This document shows, piece by piece, positions 32,647-44,059 of a stretch of 64,000 bases of DNA. A program made the translations under genes and the position numbers. The DNA is from Bedellia somnulentella (Eukaryota > Arthropoda > Insecta > Lepidoptera > Bedelliidae): the NCBI GenBank assembly GCA_963576735.1, contig CAUYWD010000039.1:27917-91916 (forward strand), written 5' to 3'. The notes beneath the pieces were generated by a model that saw only the letters and a list, made by a program, of their open reading frames with translations, ran no database searches and was not told where the DNA came from. Position 1 is the first letter of the stretch. Each line of letters begins with the position of its first letter.

Positions 32647-33299
32647 TGTTTTACTTACCTTGATATAATGACTCAAACATTTGTAAATTGCTCGACATGT
32701 TTCTGGGATAATTTGAGACAGAAGCGGTTACGATATTAAAGTGCTATATTTTAAGTCTTGGTAAGAGTTTCCCGTAGCTAAAAATCTTAAGGTAGCGACT
32801 AATCTCTGTTTAGCACTTATGCTTTGTCTTAGAACCGTGTCTCACTTTTGTATGTGAGGTGTCAACAAACTCAACAAGTGTTCAAATTGTACTGCACCTA
32901 CTCTGAGATAATTCCTTAAATCTCCCGGTTCAAGCACACTAAGTATTTGCATATTTGAAAGCTTTTCACGTAATTGCAAAAACTCTATCACCCAGATCTT
33001 TCTCTTCTTTCTTTTTTAATATTTATTGTTGCGAGCACAGTTGTGACAGCTACAGCAACTTTTTGACGTTTCGATAGTGACGACGGCATGATCTAATGAA
33101 TACGATAATACGTTCAACTCTTTCGAAATTCGCGTTTAAACTGAGTTAGGGCCCGATTCTCAGAGTAGTGTAATAAGCGCCGTACTAACTAGGGTTCACG
33201 CCCACCCTGCATGCAGGGCATCTCATATCGTGTGGTGTAATAGGGGCTTTATACCTGAGATAAAAAAAGGACATAGCGGCAAAAGCAAAGTTTCATATA

Positions 33300-33910
33300 T
33301 TGTACGAAAAGACTGGATTTCAACGTGATTACGAAAATTATTCGTTAATTAGGAAGAAAGCGAAATTATTTAAAATTTGAATGAACTTGAAAAAGAAAAT
33401 CTATCAGAAACAGCTAGAAAAGTTTTGTTATCCGTAAATTCTGGTGTTGCACAAATACTGTAACCATATGAGACACAAAAAGCTTGTATTGTTGGAACAT
33501 TGCTGAATCCCCACTTCAGGAAACTCGGATTTAAGACTAATACACATTGAGAAAACTATTTCTTGTGTTCAACGAGCATACTCAACATATTCGACTGCTA
33601 ATAAACATAATTTTGATAATTCTTCATCAATGTTGGCAGCACTTTGTCCATCCACATCAAAAAAGAGCAAGCTACCTTCCACATTAAAAAACCATGTAAT
33701 AACACGCGATTAAAATATCCGAAAGTCAATAGTTGTTTTAATTATAATGTGCAATCGTGAAAGTCTTAGAAAATACTAAAGAGCAAGCTTTCAAGTTTCC
33801 TTTCTAGTATTTTCAATATAGTACAACAACCTCCTCCTTTAACTAACTCAACAATTGACGCAATTATCGACATTAGGCAATACGTCGAAAACCCTTTTTA
33901 ACCTGACATG
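33300..33910 (+). pseudogene. hAT transposase debris
   Basis: Scattered frames retain ACIVGTLLNPHFRKLGFKT at about 33482-33540 and STIDAIIDIRQYVENPF at about 33850-33900. These correspond in order to blocks of the hAT-B transposase (LLNPHFKKQGFKT and TADAIIDIKQYL). Many stops and indels; no C-terminal dimerisation block was found. Confidence 0.7.
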
Positions 33911-33959
33911 TTTATTTTATGCAGTAGGATAGGAATATCATGAGGATAGAATAGGAACA

Positions 33960-35400
33960 AGATTATGTGAATAAACGTACAAATATATTTTATATCCGAT
34001 TGTTTGTTTGCTACCGGTTGATTTCCTTTGTCACAAAATGGAAATGAACAACAAACTGACTACTTTGTACCTATTAAATGAAAATCAAAATATTCTCTTT
34101 GGAAAGTTCAGTGATCAATTGACTCCCGAAAGAAAAACAAACCAACCAATTAATAGCATTAGGTATCTTTAATAAAGATTGAAAATACCTTCGCGATACC
34201 ACATGGCAAAACTGGTGGAAAATAACCATAGCAAGTTTTTTTTTTGTTGTGTTAAGAGTTGTTTGGTAGAAATTGCTGTTTAGTAATAAAGCTGCCCATT
34301 TTACATAGATTAATAAAGTAAGGTTCTTAGTGTATTTTATTGTTTTACACCGCTGAACGATTACCGACGTTAAGCAATGTTCAGAGTGGTCAGATCCAGG
34401 GTGGGTGACTGCTAGTGGCAAAAAGTTCTGAGCGCGTCCGGCCTAAAGACTATTGGGCACATAAGTAGAAATAATTTCATACCAATTTGTTAAAATTAAG
34501 AACATCCCTTTTTGGCTCGAAATGATGGTATGAAAATCTACAAAATGTGGCAGTTTTGCTAAGAATTGATAACACGTACATCGATCGCATAGGAGGAATA
34601 CAATTTCCTCACTTAAATAATATTTCTAGATGAATATGGTAATGGTGCGAAAAACATATACGTATTACGAAAATTTTGCTGAGGCAATCAATTTAGTTAT
34701 AGTTCAATTTATTTAATAATTCAGTTCGCATTGGATCATCGAGACAACCGCGCGCACATAATATTATATTCCATTTTTCATTTTACATACCAGTACATAA
34801 TATGGTACTTCAATAATCAAATAATAAATAAAAGTGACCTATGATATCAGTCTATCAATAAACTTTAACCTCACGAGTGCTATCCAAGTGTTATATCAAT
34901 AAGTGATTTTAAAGTGTGCGTCAATAGATCAATCAAGGATTGACTTATCGAGATTATCAGGTAGTGGTGGTTAATATAATCAAAAGCTGAAAAAAGAAGC
35001 ATGCGATATGCTCGCAACGAATAGCTTGCGCTTAATAAATACACAAATGCCGCTATAATTACAACGCGACGCGTCGAACGCGCTCTCGCGATCTTAGCTG
35101 GAGAAACTGGACAGCGTCACCCATCGGCCGTTGCCTTGCCACTACTGCGAAGTGCGAACTAATAACTATTAGGAATGAACTCTCAGTAATGAACTACTAA
35201 GAACGAATCTCAACGAGATTTCTTATTAGTTCTCTACTAGTTCAGTCATCCGTATTGGTTGATTAAGTTTGTATAAATGACTAGACCAATAGAAATTTAG
35301 TTGACGTACAGCAATACCACACGACATACCCAAAGAACCAATGACAAGACATCGATATCAATATCGCATCTGTCAACCAATCAAAGCTTTGCGCTCACGT
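33960..35400. other. No gene recognised
   Basis: AT-rich sequence without a convincing frame on either strand. A small inverted-repeat arm starts near 35212 (see the P-like element). Confidence 0.6.
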
Positions 35401-35403
35401 ATT

Positions 35404-36850
35404 ACTGAACTCTTTGACTATGAACACTATAGACAGAGTCATAATACAACGGGAGAGTACCTCTTTTAGATAGCAATATTTTTCCCTGTAATGTTGCGAT
35501 CACTAGAAAACAATTACCCCAAAATACTATAATCACCATTCTAAAAGCTACTTTTCAATTTAAAATTGATTACGACAATTTATTGTTTAATTAAAGGTTT
35601 ACTGTTTACTATATTATTTCCTGCAATCATATAATTATACATACTTGCTCCTAGCATTATACAATCTTTTTTGTTTAATTTTACCATTTATACTGATGTT
35701 TAATACACCGTGAAATCTAAAGCAATGTACTAACTATCTGGGATGAATCTTCCCATGATTACGAATAAATTTTTGTACGGGACTAACTTTGTTACTGGAC
35801 AAAAAAAAACAGCTGTTCCATAAGTGCAAGTTATGTAAATATCATACGGGTCATCATGGGTATAGTGGGGTCTATGTTTGTATTTTGAAAAATAAAAGAC
35901 AGCACTATTTTGTACACGAGTTTTATTGCATTATTTACTATTGACCTTTAAACAAAATCAGTTTCGTGTGAAAATTTCGAATTCATTCGTCTATTTCAGT
36001 CACACTTTTTCTTAAAAGATGGTGTATTCGTACATCTAAGTATTTTATATTTGGTTGATTTCCAATTGCATTTTCCAGTGGCCGCAATCCATTTTTCTCG
36101 TAGATTCGGGTCTTTAGGAAAACTGTAATGAATACGAAGAAACTAAATAAATATAACAAATTTATTACTTACTAATTCCGTAGATAACAATTGGAAATCA
36201 TTCAGCGTCGCTATAGCGCGACGAAATTCATAATATACTCACTCATTAACATCAGTTTACCAATTTGAAAATTTTACCCTAACGACAGGGTAGGATGAAA
36301 ACGTGAATTATGGGAACACTGAGGTACTGCATATTTTTAGGTTATGCTATTAAAAAATTGCTCAAAATAACTAAAGAAAATGCTAGTAATCTAGTTCAAC
36401 GTAATTAACATTTGAATCACTTTTTTTCTGAGTGCGCAATGTATTTATTATGTATTTATCTGTAGAAAAACATTAAAAAACTCACTCACTTGTGGAAAGT
36501 CAATCCTTCGATGTGTTTTTCGCTGTGGCTTCCGCAGCCAAGCACGATACACCCAACCATCCCTCACTAAACAATAACTTAATTAATGGAGTCTCTTTTA
36601 TCACAATAACAATATACAAACGAATAAAATCTTTCTCAAAATCAAAAGAAAACCAAAATCGCTCACAAGTCGACGCTTTGTTTGTCACGCTTTAAAAGTG
36701 TGACATCAACAAAACGGGTTACGCGATAGAGATGACAATAAAGTTTTGTGTCTCTTTTTAACATATAAGAACTTAAATAAGGGCTTCTCTTTTTAAAATG
36801 GATGACGTAACATCGCTTTGTCTATAGTGTCCATAGTCAAAGACTGAACT
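35404..36850. mobile_element. P-like non-autonomous element encoding a THAP domain
   Basis: The element spans 35412-36842 (1,431 bp). Ends are inverted repeats of 27 bp with two mismatches, starting CTTTGACTATG. Perfect 8-bp direct repeats ACTGAACT flank it (35404-35411 and 36843-36850). 8-bp duplications, TIRs of about 30 bp and an N-terminal THAP finger are the P-superfamily combination; hAT also makes 8-bp duplications but does not normally use THAP. It has no catalytic domain. Confidence 0.8.
35996..36560 (-). CDS. THAP-domain mini-protein (65 aa, two exons)
   Basis: Exon 1 is 36560-36490 (MVGCIVLGCGSHSEKHIEGL, then TFHN at the junction) ending before GTGAGT. Exon 2 is 36122-35996, after TTACAG, with FPKDPNLREKWIAATGKCNW and a TGA stop. 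The join keeps phase (AA plus T). The first Cys pair (Cys4, Cys9), TFH.FPKD and the Trp of the THAP zinc finger are all there. The later C-x2-H ligand pair is replaced by RCTNTPSF, so the finger may be incomplete. In P elements the THAP finger binds the element ends, so a THAP-only product could act as a competitor of transposase. It could also be a decayed first part of a longer gene. Confidence 0.72.
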
Positions 36851-37503
36851 AATAGAATAAGAACTAGATGAAATTGAGTATGGTCAGTATATTTCAATGC
36901 AACACGTAAAAATCAACCAATGACAAGAGAGAAAAATCATTCCATGTTGGATATGTCAAAATTGTCAACCAATCAAATCTTCGTGCTGATTATCAGTCTG
37001 TTTTCATTTGACATTATTTTGTATTCTTTTTCAAATTAGTTTTCTAATACATTTTTCATACCTATCAAACATTCCGTTTTCGGTTTCTATAAATAAAATT
37101 AAAAACAACCTAACTAAATTTAACGTAGGTATTACCTTTTACTTCATTTTCTAAATTGTAAAATTAAATCTAATCTAAATTATCCACTCATCTATCTTTA
37201 GCGTAAGTGTCATCGGCTGGAAATGCATAAATACCTTAAGTCGAGTTTTTTTTCAAACTATGAAACTTTTTTGAAAGTTTAACTGTTTGTATATTAATTT
37301 CTACTTTTTAATTCTAAACTTGTGTTTAATTAACATTCTAGTGCTATGATAGGTTTACGTTGGATAGTCAGTTATAAAACTTCTGTTTAGTTAAAAAAAT
37401 ATATCGTTTGTATGACAGTATTCATATTTAGTTTTAACGGCTTTTATTTTAAGAAAACAAAAAAGTTCGTGTTTAGTTTAAACAATACTACTATTTTACA
37501 ATA

Positions 37504-37870
37504 ATGGCACCAGTTAGAGGGAAGCGAAGTATACTCTGGTTTTATTTTACAGAGGAAGAAAATAAAGCAAAATGTAAGTACTGTTCAGTATACGTAAGTG
37601 TATCTTTGGGCAACGTCAGCAGACATATGAAATTTAAACATCCTTGCATTTCTCTAAGCGGTGGAATGCAGTGGTCTATAGTTGCGCTAGATTTACCATC
37701 AACTAGTAGCCGAAGATCAGATTTGGTAGAAACGGCTTCAGCCACCTTAGAACCCGAACCGTCGAATGTCGGTAGCAACTTTGAGCAGCCAATAACAAAC
37801 TTTCTTAAAAACCCACCATCTCAGCGAAAAGTTGAACTGATGGACCGCCAGGCTCCAATTTCACCACGAC
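37504..37870 (+). pseudogene. hAT transposase N-terminus (BED finger), interrupted
   Basis: MAPVRGKRSILWFYFTEEEN, then CKYC and HMKFKH: a BED zinc finger in residues 8-50, followed by a Ser-rich linker and KVELMDRQ, where the related copies continue into the catalytic domain. At about 37853 the sequence changes to the left end of Harbinger 2. No continuation of this hAT was found beyond 39790. Confidence 0.78.
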
Positions 37871-38083
37871 TACAATTGTTAGCTCATATGTTGAGCTATA
37901 ATTGTCAAGCAAATTGTGACATATTACAATTTTATGAAATATTTTCTATAGAAATAATAATATATTATAATAATATATTTTGCTACAATTGTATGTATTA
38001 CAATTGTGTTGTGAAACAGTAATTATTATTTTAGTCGACATATTTCTAGAATTGTCGTAGAATCTTGACATGATATTGAGCAC

Positions 38084-39057
38084 ATGTCGGATTTGCGTGA
38101 CAATTGTATTATTTTGCGGTTGATGCACACGTATTTCGAAATGGCTCTCCATGCGAGTAGTAGTGACGCTAGTGATAGTAACAGTGATCTTGATGAATTT
38201 GCAAATGCACATATAAGAAGATTTGAAGAAAGAATTAATTTTCTTTTGATCTTACGGATTTTTCATTTTAGGAAAAAATCCTTCTTAGAAAAGTTAGTGT
38301 AGAATATTTAATAAATAGAATTGGTGCACGTATTGAACACCCAACGCCAAGAAACAAAGCTTTGACGCCTTGCCAACAAATTCATTGTACACTGCATTGG
38401 ATGGGATCGGGATCTCAATATCACGTGAGCGGAGATAATCATGGAGTGTCAAAGGCTACTATTCATCGGTGCATCAAACGAGTTACGACTGCAATTGTCA
38501 ACGAAATGTTTGGAATTGAAGTACGCTGGCCGGAGGATACCGAAGCTATCCCGCATTTATTTAGAGAATTAGCAAATATTTCAAAAATTGGTGGAGTCGT
38601 TGATGGATCATTAATACCCATTGATTCACCTCAGCGACATGAGTACATGTACGTTGACCGCAAAGGTGGGCATTCGATTAATACCATGGTTGTTTGTGGG
38701 CCAAATTTAGAGTTTTTTTACGCTAGTGCTAAATGGCCGGGATCCGTTCATGACGCAAGAGTGATGCGTAATTCAACTTTGTTTCAACAGTTGGAGAATG
38801 TTTGAAGGCCGTTCCTAAATGCGATTTTGTTAGGAGACAGTGCATATACTTTGAAAAAATGGCTCATTACACCAAACATCCCAGTTGAAATACCAATAAC
38901 CGAAGCAGTTATGCGATTTCTGCGAGCGTTTAAAAGTACACGAAGATTAGTTGAAAGCGCTTTAGGAGTATTCAAAGAAAAGTTCCCCTGTCTCAATCAT
39001 CATCATAAAAATACTAACATACGCACACAAGAAATGCTACTATTAAGAAGAAAATAA
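38084..39057 (+). pseudogene. Harbinger 2 transposase
   Basis: N-terminal part MSDLRDN... to HFRKK (38084-38270), frameshift at an A-run near 38270, then EKILLRKVSVEYLINRIG, the HTH-like region with CIKRVTTAIVNEM, and catalytic blocks GGVVDGSLIPI and PGSVHDARVMRNS. A TGA at 38803 interrupts ENV*RPFLN, where Trp is likely, before LLGDSAYTLKKWL and the C-terminal RRLVESALGVFKEKF. The frame stops at 39057, somewhat short of typical HARBI1-like length. The enzyme would cut the element at short target sites; two lesions inactivate it. Confidence 0.85.
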
Positions 39058-39412
39058 CTTAATGGCGGGAATGGATTTAATAGTTTTAAATAGGTGTTGT
39101 GAAAAAGAGAGCAAAGGCATTTCTATTCAGCCAATAAAAAAGTATCCATCCTACACGGAAGCCGCGGTTTGGACGCGGTTTACGTGGTACGGTGCACTAT
39201 GAGTCGTCCCTTAATACCTATATGTGGCTACTAAATCTTACATACACGGGATTAGAGGAATTGCTTAATATAATAAGTTAATATAAGATGTTTTTATTTT
39301 TTATCATAATAATACAATTAGTTAGATACAATCGATTCTGATAATAATTTATACACTACTTTCCAATACCATTATATTAAAACTGATAGTTTAAGCCTTT
39401 TTTGTTTATTGT

Positions 39413-39545
39413 TGCCTAAAATACAGGTAAATTACCTAGCTCAGGAACAGGAAAATGTTATATTTTGTACTTTAAATAACTAACTAGGTTAAGACGAATA
39501 TTATGTACTTTTGAAAACTGTTTTTTTTATTATTATTATTATATA
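39413..39545 (+). repeat. LINE-tail repeat, copy 2
   Basis: Near-identical inverted copy of 30298-30435. It ends in (ATT)n, consistent with the 3' end of a non-LTR element. It lies inside Harbinger 2 downstream of the transposase. Confidence 0.6.
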
Positions 39546-40015
39546 ATGGCAGGCAGTTAATGAGCGTACGTGAGATACATACATGGATTATTATTGTTAC
39601 TGAAATGCTGAGAGTACGAGAAAACGGATAATTCAAAGTTAGAATGCCTGTATAGACGCATTGTCACGTAATATGTCATTCCAAGCTCTCGATAATTTAT
39701 TTATAATATTTGATACATTTTCCCCTATGTTTAGTCGTGACAATTGTTTTCTACAATTGTCGGACCTGTCATTGTGGTGAAACCGATAATTCTACATATT
39801 TTAAATCTTTTTGTTCATGCGATTATTTGGAAAGAAGAGTGGGTGAAGTACGCCTGCAAAACTATCATGAAAATCTGATGTGTAAGTAGTGCGAGTAATG
39901 CATTACACGTAATATCACCCGAGCGCGATCTATTGCATTACACATTACTCGACCATGTCGAACATGAAATTTAGCATAACATCACATTTCATTACATTAC
40001 AATAATAATTTTAAT

Positions 40016-40441
40016 ATGGTTATATCACTAAAGGACACAGTAAAGCTCGACATGAATAAGCGTGACATTTGTGATATCTACAGGGTGAAGGGAAAAAACG
40101 AAGCCATAAAAAACCCTACAATAATAATTGAATTAAGCTCATCCATCATGCGATCCGATCTTTTAAAAAAAGTGAAGGAATTTAACATAAAAAACAAAGA
40201 CAAACTCCAAGCTATACATTTAGGTTTCACTACAAACGTAAACCATCCAGTCTACATATCTGAACAATTGACTACAAAAGGTTCTCGGCTTTTCTTTTTA
40301 GCTAGAGACCTAATGAGGACCAATAATTATAAATATTGCTGGACTGCGTTCGGAAGAGTTTTCGTGAGAAAAGACGACACCACAATAATCATTCATATCA
40401 TAAATGAAGCACAAGTTCACCAACTAAAACTTCAAAATTGA
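40016..40441 (+). pseudogene. LINE D ORF1, C-terminal FP25-like domain
   Basis: 141 residues from MVISLKDTV. The part PVYISEQLTTKGSRLFFLAR to YCWTAFGRVFVRKDD matches the C-terminal domain shared by insect LINE ORF1 proteins and baculovirus FP25. ORF1 proteins coat LINE RNA. The N-terminal coiled coil is missing, so the copy is 5'-truncated or its start lies in unreadable sequence. Confidence 0.75.
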
Positions 40442-40820
40442 CTATCTCGGAGTAATTATTATAATTGTTTGTCTAATTGTTGTCAAGCGGCCCAGTATTG
40501 GTTAATCATTCATCTAGTGCCAAGTTTATTACTGATAATTAACATTCTTACCTACACTTACACATTAACACATGTTCTTAATTATTATATATACTCAATT
40601 AAAAACTATAATTATTTGCAACATAGACTTAATTCTTCAAGTTTTCTTAATTTAAACCTTTATTTATACACATTTATATATCACTACAGTACCACAATTT
40701 TATACATTTGTTATAACTATAGCTCATATAATTTACTTATTGATAATGGATAGTTTTAATATAGTGGAAGAAATAGACGTTTCTGAAGTCTCTTACTCGA
40801 TTAAATGTATGGTATAAGAT

Positions 40821-43689
40821 TTGCAAACTGACACAATAAGTTCCCTAAATATGACGATTATCACCCAAAATATTGTTAGTATATATAAAAATTTGGATGA
40901 TCTCGAAGTTACACTGTCCCAAATAAAGCCGGAATTTGATATCTTAATTTTAACAGAATGTAGACTAAACCCAATAAAACAAATTCCTTGTCTACAAAAT
41001 TACAATTCCTATCAAACTAAAAACTTACTTAATCAAAACGACGGAGTAGTTGCTTATATAAAAAACTGTTATCATGCAAGTGTGAGTGAACTGAAACTCA
41101 CTGATGCCACGGCACTGCAGATAACAATTTGTAATTATACTATTTTTGGGATCTACCGTTCGCCTTCTCATGCAAATGCTTCAAACTTTATTAACAGTCT
41201 TGATACACATCTCAACGCAATGTCGGAATGCAGGAACATTTTTATCCTTGGAGATATTAACATCGACCTAATTGTTTCACCGTCGGAAAAATCTCATGAA
41301 CGTAATAATCGTCTCTTTTACCTAAATGTCTTATCCATTCATGGTATACTGCCAGGTCACACACTACCCACGAGAGTGGGCAGCTGTTTAGATCATGTTA
41401 TGCTCAAACTGGAAAATAACTTAGTAAAACCTACAGTATTTGTATTGGATACTTCCGTTACCGACCATAACACAGTTTTATTGAGTTTACCTAATACCTT
41501 TAAACCACAGACTGTAAATAAAACGAAATTAATAGTAAATTTAGAAAACGCTTTAAACTCTCTTATAACTACAGATGTATCTAATTTAAATATCTTTAAC
41601 GACCCTAATTTGTATGCAAATGTGCTTATTAATATAATTAAAGAAGCCATTAATTCGAACTCAAAAGTTATAAATATCACAAATAGAAAAAGAGCCATTA
41701 AACCCTGAATCACTCAGGGTGTACTGCGTTGCATTAGACTGAGAAACTATTTACAATTAAAATCAAGAAGGGATCCTTATAATGACATTCTGAAAATAAC
41801 ATATAGGAGATACAGAAATTTTTGTTCCAACTTACTTAAAAAAGTTAAAAGAAAATTTAATAAAAACTTAATTAATATCTCAATAAATAACCCTAAAAAA
41901 ATTGTGGTCTACCATAAATGACATAACAAAATATAAAGCACCCAAATCTTCGAACCAAGCGCTTTTAAACCTTACTCCGTCACCCAATTCATCCGTAAAT
42001 ACTGTAAATAACTTCTTTGTACAAGTTGGACAAAAATTAGCCCATGAAATCCAAAATCAATCCGGCTCCATGCAAAGAGACACCCCTAATCAGTTAAATA
42101 TGTTATCTTCATTTGTTCTTTTAGACACTGATGAGCAGGAGGTCGACAGCATACTTTTGTGCCTGGAGTCTAATAGTGCGACTGGCTGGGATGGCATCTC
42201 AACAAAATTTCTGAAACATTCTAGGCACTTCCTAGTTCCTTTAATTACAAAACTTGCTAACCTTTGCTTTCACACAGGTGTCTTTCCTGATTCTTTTAAA
42301 CGCTCAGTTATTACACCTGTTTATAAGAGCGGTAGTAAGCAGGATGTCAATAACTATAGACCTATATCTGTACTGACTGTTATTTCTAAGATCATTGAAA
42401 AATTAATTAACTCTAGGCTTGTAAACTACCTTAATAAATTCAAAATTCTATCTAAGTTCCAGTTTGGTTTTAGGAAAAATATCTCAACATTAGATGCAAT
42501 CTCTCAATTAATTTCTATTATAGTAAGAGATTTTGAAAATGGTAATAAGTGTCTCACAGTCTTCCTAGACCTCAAGAAAGCTTTTGACACCGTATGTATT
42601 CCCCTACTTATCCGTCGTCTCGAAAGTTACGGAATAAGAGGTTAACCACTTACCTTATTAACTAGTTATCTTGAAAATCGAACTCAAGAAGTAAAAATAG
42701 AAAAATATATCAGTACAAGAGAAAATATAAACTATGGCGTGCCCCAGGGGAGCGTCCTTGGTCCAACACTTTTTCTTATTTATATAAACGAATTGTGTAA
42801 TTTGCAGAATGTCGGGGGAGGATCCTTTCCTATGCAGACGATACTGCTATTGTTTTTTCAGCTAAATCGTGGGAAGATCTAAAAACAGTGACAGAAACCG
42901 GCCTGAGTAAAATAGCAAACTGGCTAAACAGTAATTTACTGACTTTAAATGTCAACAAAACCAATTATATGTGTTTTACACCTAACTCTAACTCCCAACC
43001 AAACGAAAACTTCTCTATCAGAATTCATAGCTATTGTTCCGACATGTCAAACTGCAGCTGCAGTCATATTCAAAAACGTACCTCTATTAAATATCTAGGC
43101 ATTATAATTGATCAAAGATTGAGCTGGCACCCTCATCTTGAATTAGTCATGACTAGACTAAGAAAACTCACATGGATATTTAAAAATCTTAGGTATGTCA
43201 TGTCACCAACTCTTTTAAACAAAGTTTACATTGCCCTTGCACAGTCAATAACCATTTACTGTATCCCAATCTGGGGAGGTGCGTCTAAAACTCACTTTCT
43301 TCACTTAGAACGTGCACAGAGATCGCTTTTAAAGGTTATGTATTTCAAACCTTATCATTTCCCAACAGAAAATCTCTATAAAACATGTAACCTCCTGTCA
43401 GTGCGCAAACCTTATATACTGAACTTAATACTTAATTTTCATAAATCTTTAAAATTCGATGAGACCTTGCATAACAAAAGAAGGGCTGATCTGGTTATCC
43501 CTCAAACTACAGTTCGTACCACTTTTGCCCAGCGCCAAATACACTGTCAAGCCCCTTATATATAATAAGTTAAATTCTGTCCTTCAAATATATCATATTA
43601 AATTATATAAATGTAAACTCATCTTAATTAAATGGCTTGAAACGCTGTCCTACGATAAGACTGAGGAAATACTAACAAGATTAAAATAA
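40821..43689 (+). pseudogene. LINE D ORF2 (endonuclease plus reverse transcriptase)
   Basis: Endonuclease: ITQNIVSIYKNLDDL, ILTECRL and ILGDINIDL with VTDHNTVLL (40821-41708). TGA at 41706-41708 follows KP, where Trp is likely. After a frameshift near 41900 comes the RT: TGWDGISTKFLK, PVYKSG, NYRPISVL, VFLDLKKAFDTV, TAA at 42643-42645. The GVPQGSVLGPTLF motif and YADDTAIVFS (42735-42860) sit on either side of another frameshift near 42815. The thumb region runs to 43565, with a last shift near 43555 and a stop at 43687-43689. ORF2 nicks target DNA and copies the RNA there. Five or more lesions make this copy dead. Confidence 0.88.
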
Positions 43690-43752
43690 AATCCAAACCT
43701 AATAATAGACAATCTTTTAAAATCTTATTATTTTCAAATTTAATTTATTATT

Positions 43753-44039
43753 TGTTGCTAACTGTAGCTAGCCTTGTGAATCTGATGATTCTCTTGAATT
43801 TTAATCTGGAGTGGAATTAAACGCAGCTTGTTTGTTGAACAGATGTAATGGAAGTGAAAAAACGTGTACATAGTATCGGATAGATGAGGGAAGGGACATA
43901 GTAAGCCAATAGAATTTAAGATCGCGACATGAAGGAGCATTCTGATTGGCTGACGATCGCGACATACAGAATTTGAGAGCAGCGCCGCCGATCTCTTTTT
44001 ATGACGTAGGATATGGTGTACGTGCACTAAGCACGAACA
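43753..44039 (-). repeat. BEL/Pao 3' LTR (287 bp)
   Basis: Plus-strand reading starts TGTTGCTAACTGTAGCTAGC and ends GCACGAACA. It is identical by eye to 49729-50015. Short reading frames in it repeat in both copies and are not genes. Confidence 0.96.
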
Positions 44040-44059
44040 TGCCCCCAGCCTTGAAAGCA

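Larger units (their letters stand above)
29936..33089 (-). pseudogene. Harbinger 1 transposase (DDE_Tnp_4 type), broken
   Basis: Exon 1, 33089-32659, begins MPSSLSKRQKVAVAV, shifts frame near 33020, and carries the conserved QRLVATLRFLATGNSYQDL with TGA and TAA stops nearby. It ends before GTAAGT. Exon 2 starts at 31890 after TTTCAG (MPTTETEWREVAEQF) with catalytic region VGSYDGKHVAI, NGSVADASIL and FLGDSVFALNKK, and runs to YNYRLSRA at 31435. The protein resumes at about 30295 (GILASRFRVLRRPLDVDLDT, then ACCALHNYLR) and ends at 29936. The gap 30298-31434 is inserted LINE and repeat DNA. The phase across the intron is right (K|MPTTE). Confidence 0.85.
29776..33150. mobile_element. PIF/Harbinger element 1 with interlocked genes
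   Basis: It contains a minus-strand DDE transposase (33089 down to 29936) and a plus-strand MADF-type second gene (exons at about 29779-29860 and 31942-32268). Two-gene Harbingers with a MADF/Myb-like partner are known. Terminal repeats were not found with confidence. LINE debris and an interspersed repeat (30298-31434) interrupt the transposase. A 51-bp tandem array sits in its intron. Confidence 0.75.
37853..39790 (+). mobile_element. PIF/Harbinger element 2 (ends approximate)
   Basis: Left end near GGCTCCAATTTCACCACGAC. The right end, read inverted, contains GGTTTCACCACAATGACAGG and a CAATTGT-rich stretch, so the TIR core is TTTCACCAC. A DDE transposase gene fills the middle. The 3-bp duplication could not be fixed. 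Confidence 0.65.
39995..43752 (+). mobile_element. LINE D (CR1/Jockey-like), decayed
   Basis: An ORF1 C-terminal half, an endonuclease and an RT follow one another on the plus strand, with several breaks. The 3' tail is TTATT-rich and is interrupted by the BEL/Pao element at 43753. The LINE tail may continue after 50015 (TTATTATTATTTTA). Confidence 0.85.

Noticed and set aside
33151..33252. Harbinger 1 right terminus starting GGGCCCGATTCTCAGAG
   Set aside because: The orientation points away from the element and no matching left end was found, so I did not assign it.
34074..34421. 115-codon minus-strand frame
   Set aside because: No motif or splice support in AT-rich sequence.
36492..36695. 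Plus-strand frame opposite the THAP exon
   Set aside because: The minus strand has the THAP motif and splice signals; the plus frame has none.
40469..40753. Tyr/Leu-rich frame in LINE D
   Set aside because: Low-complexity AT-rich spacer between ORF1 and ORF2.
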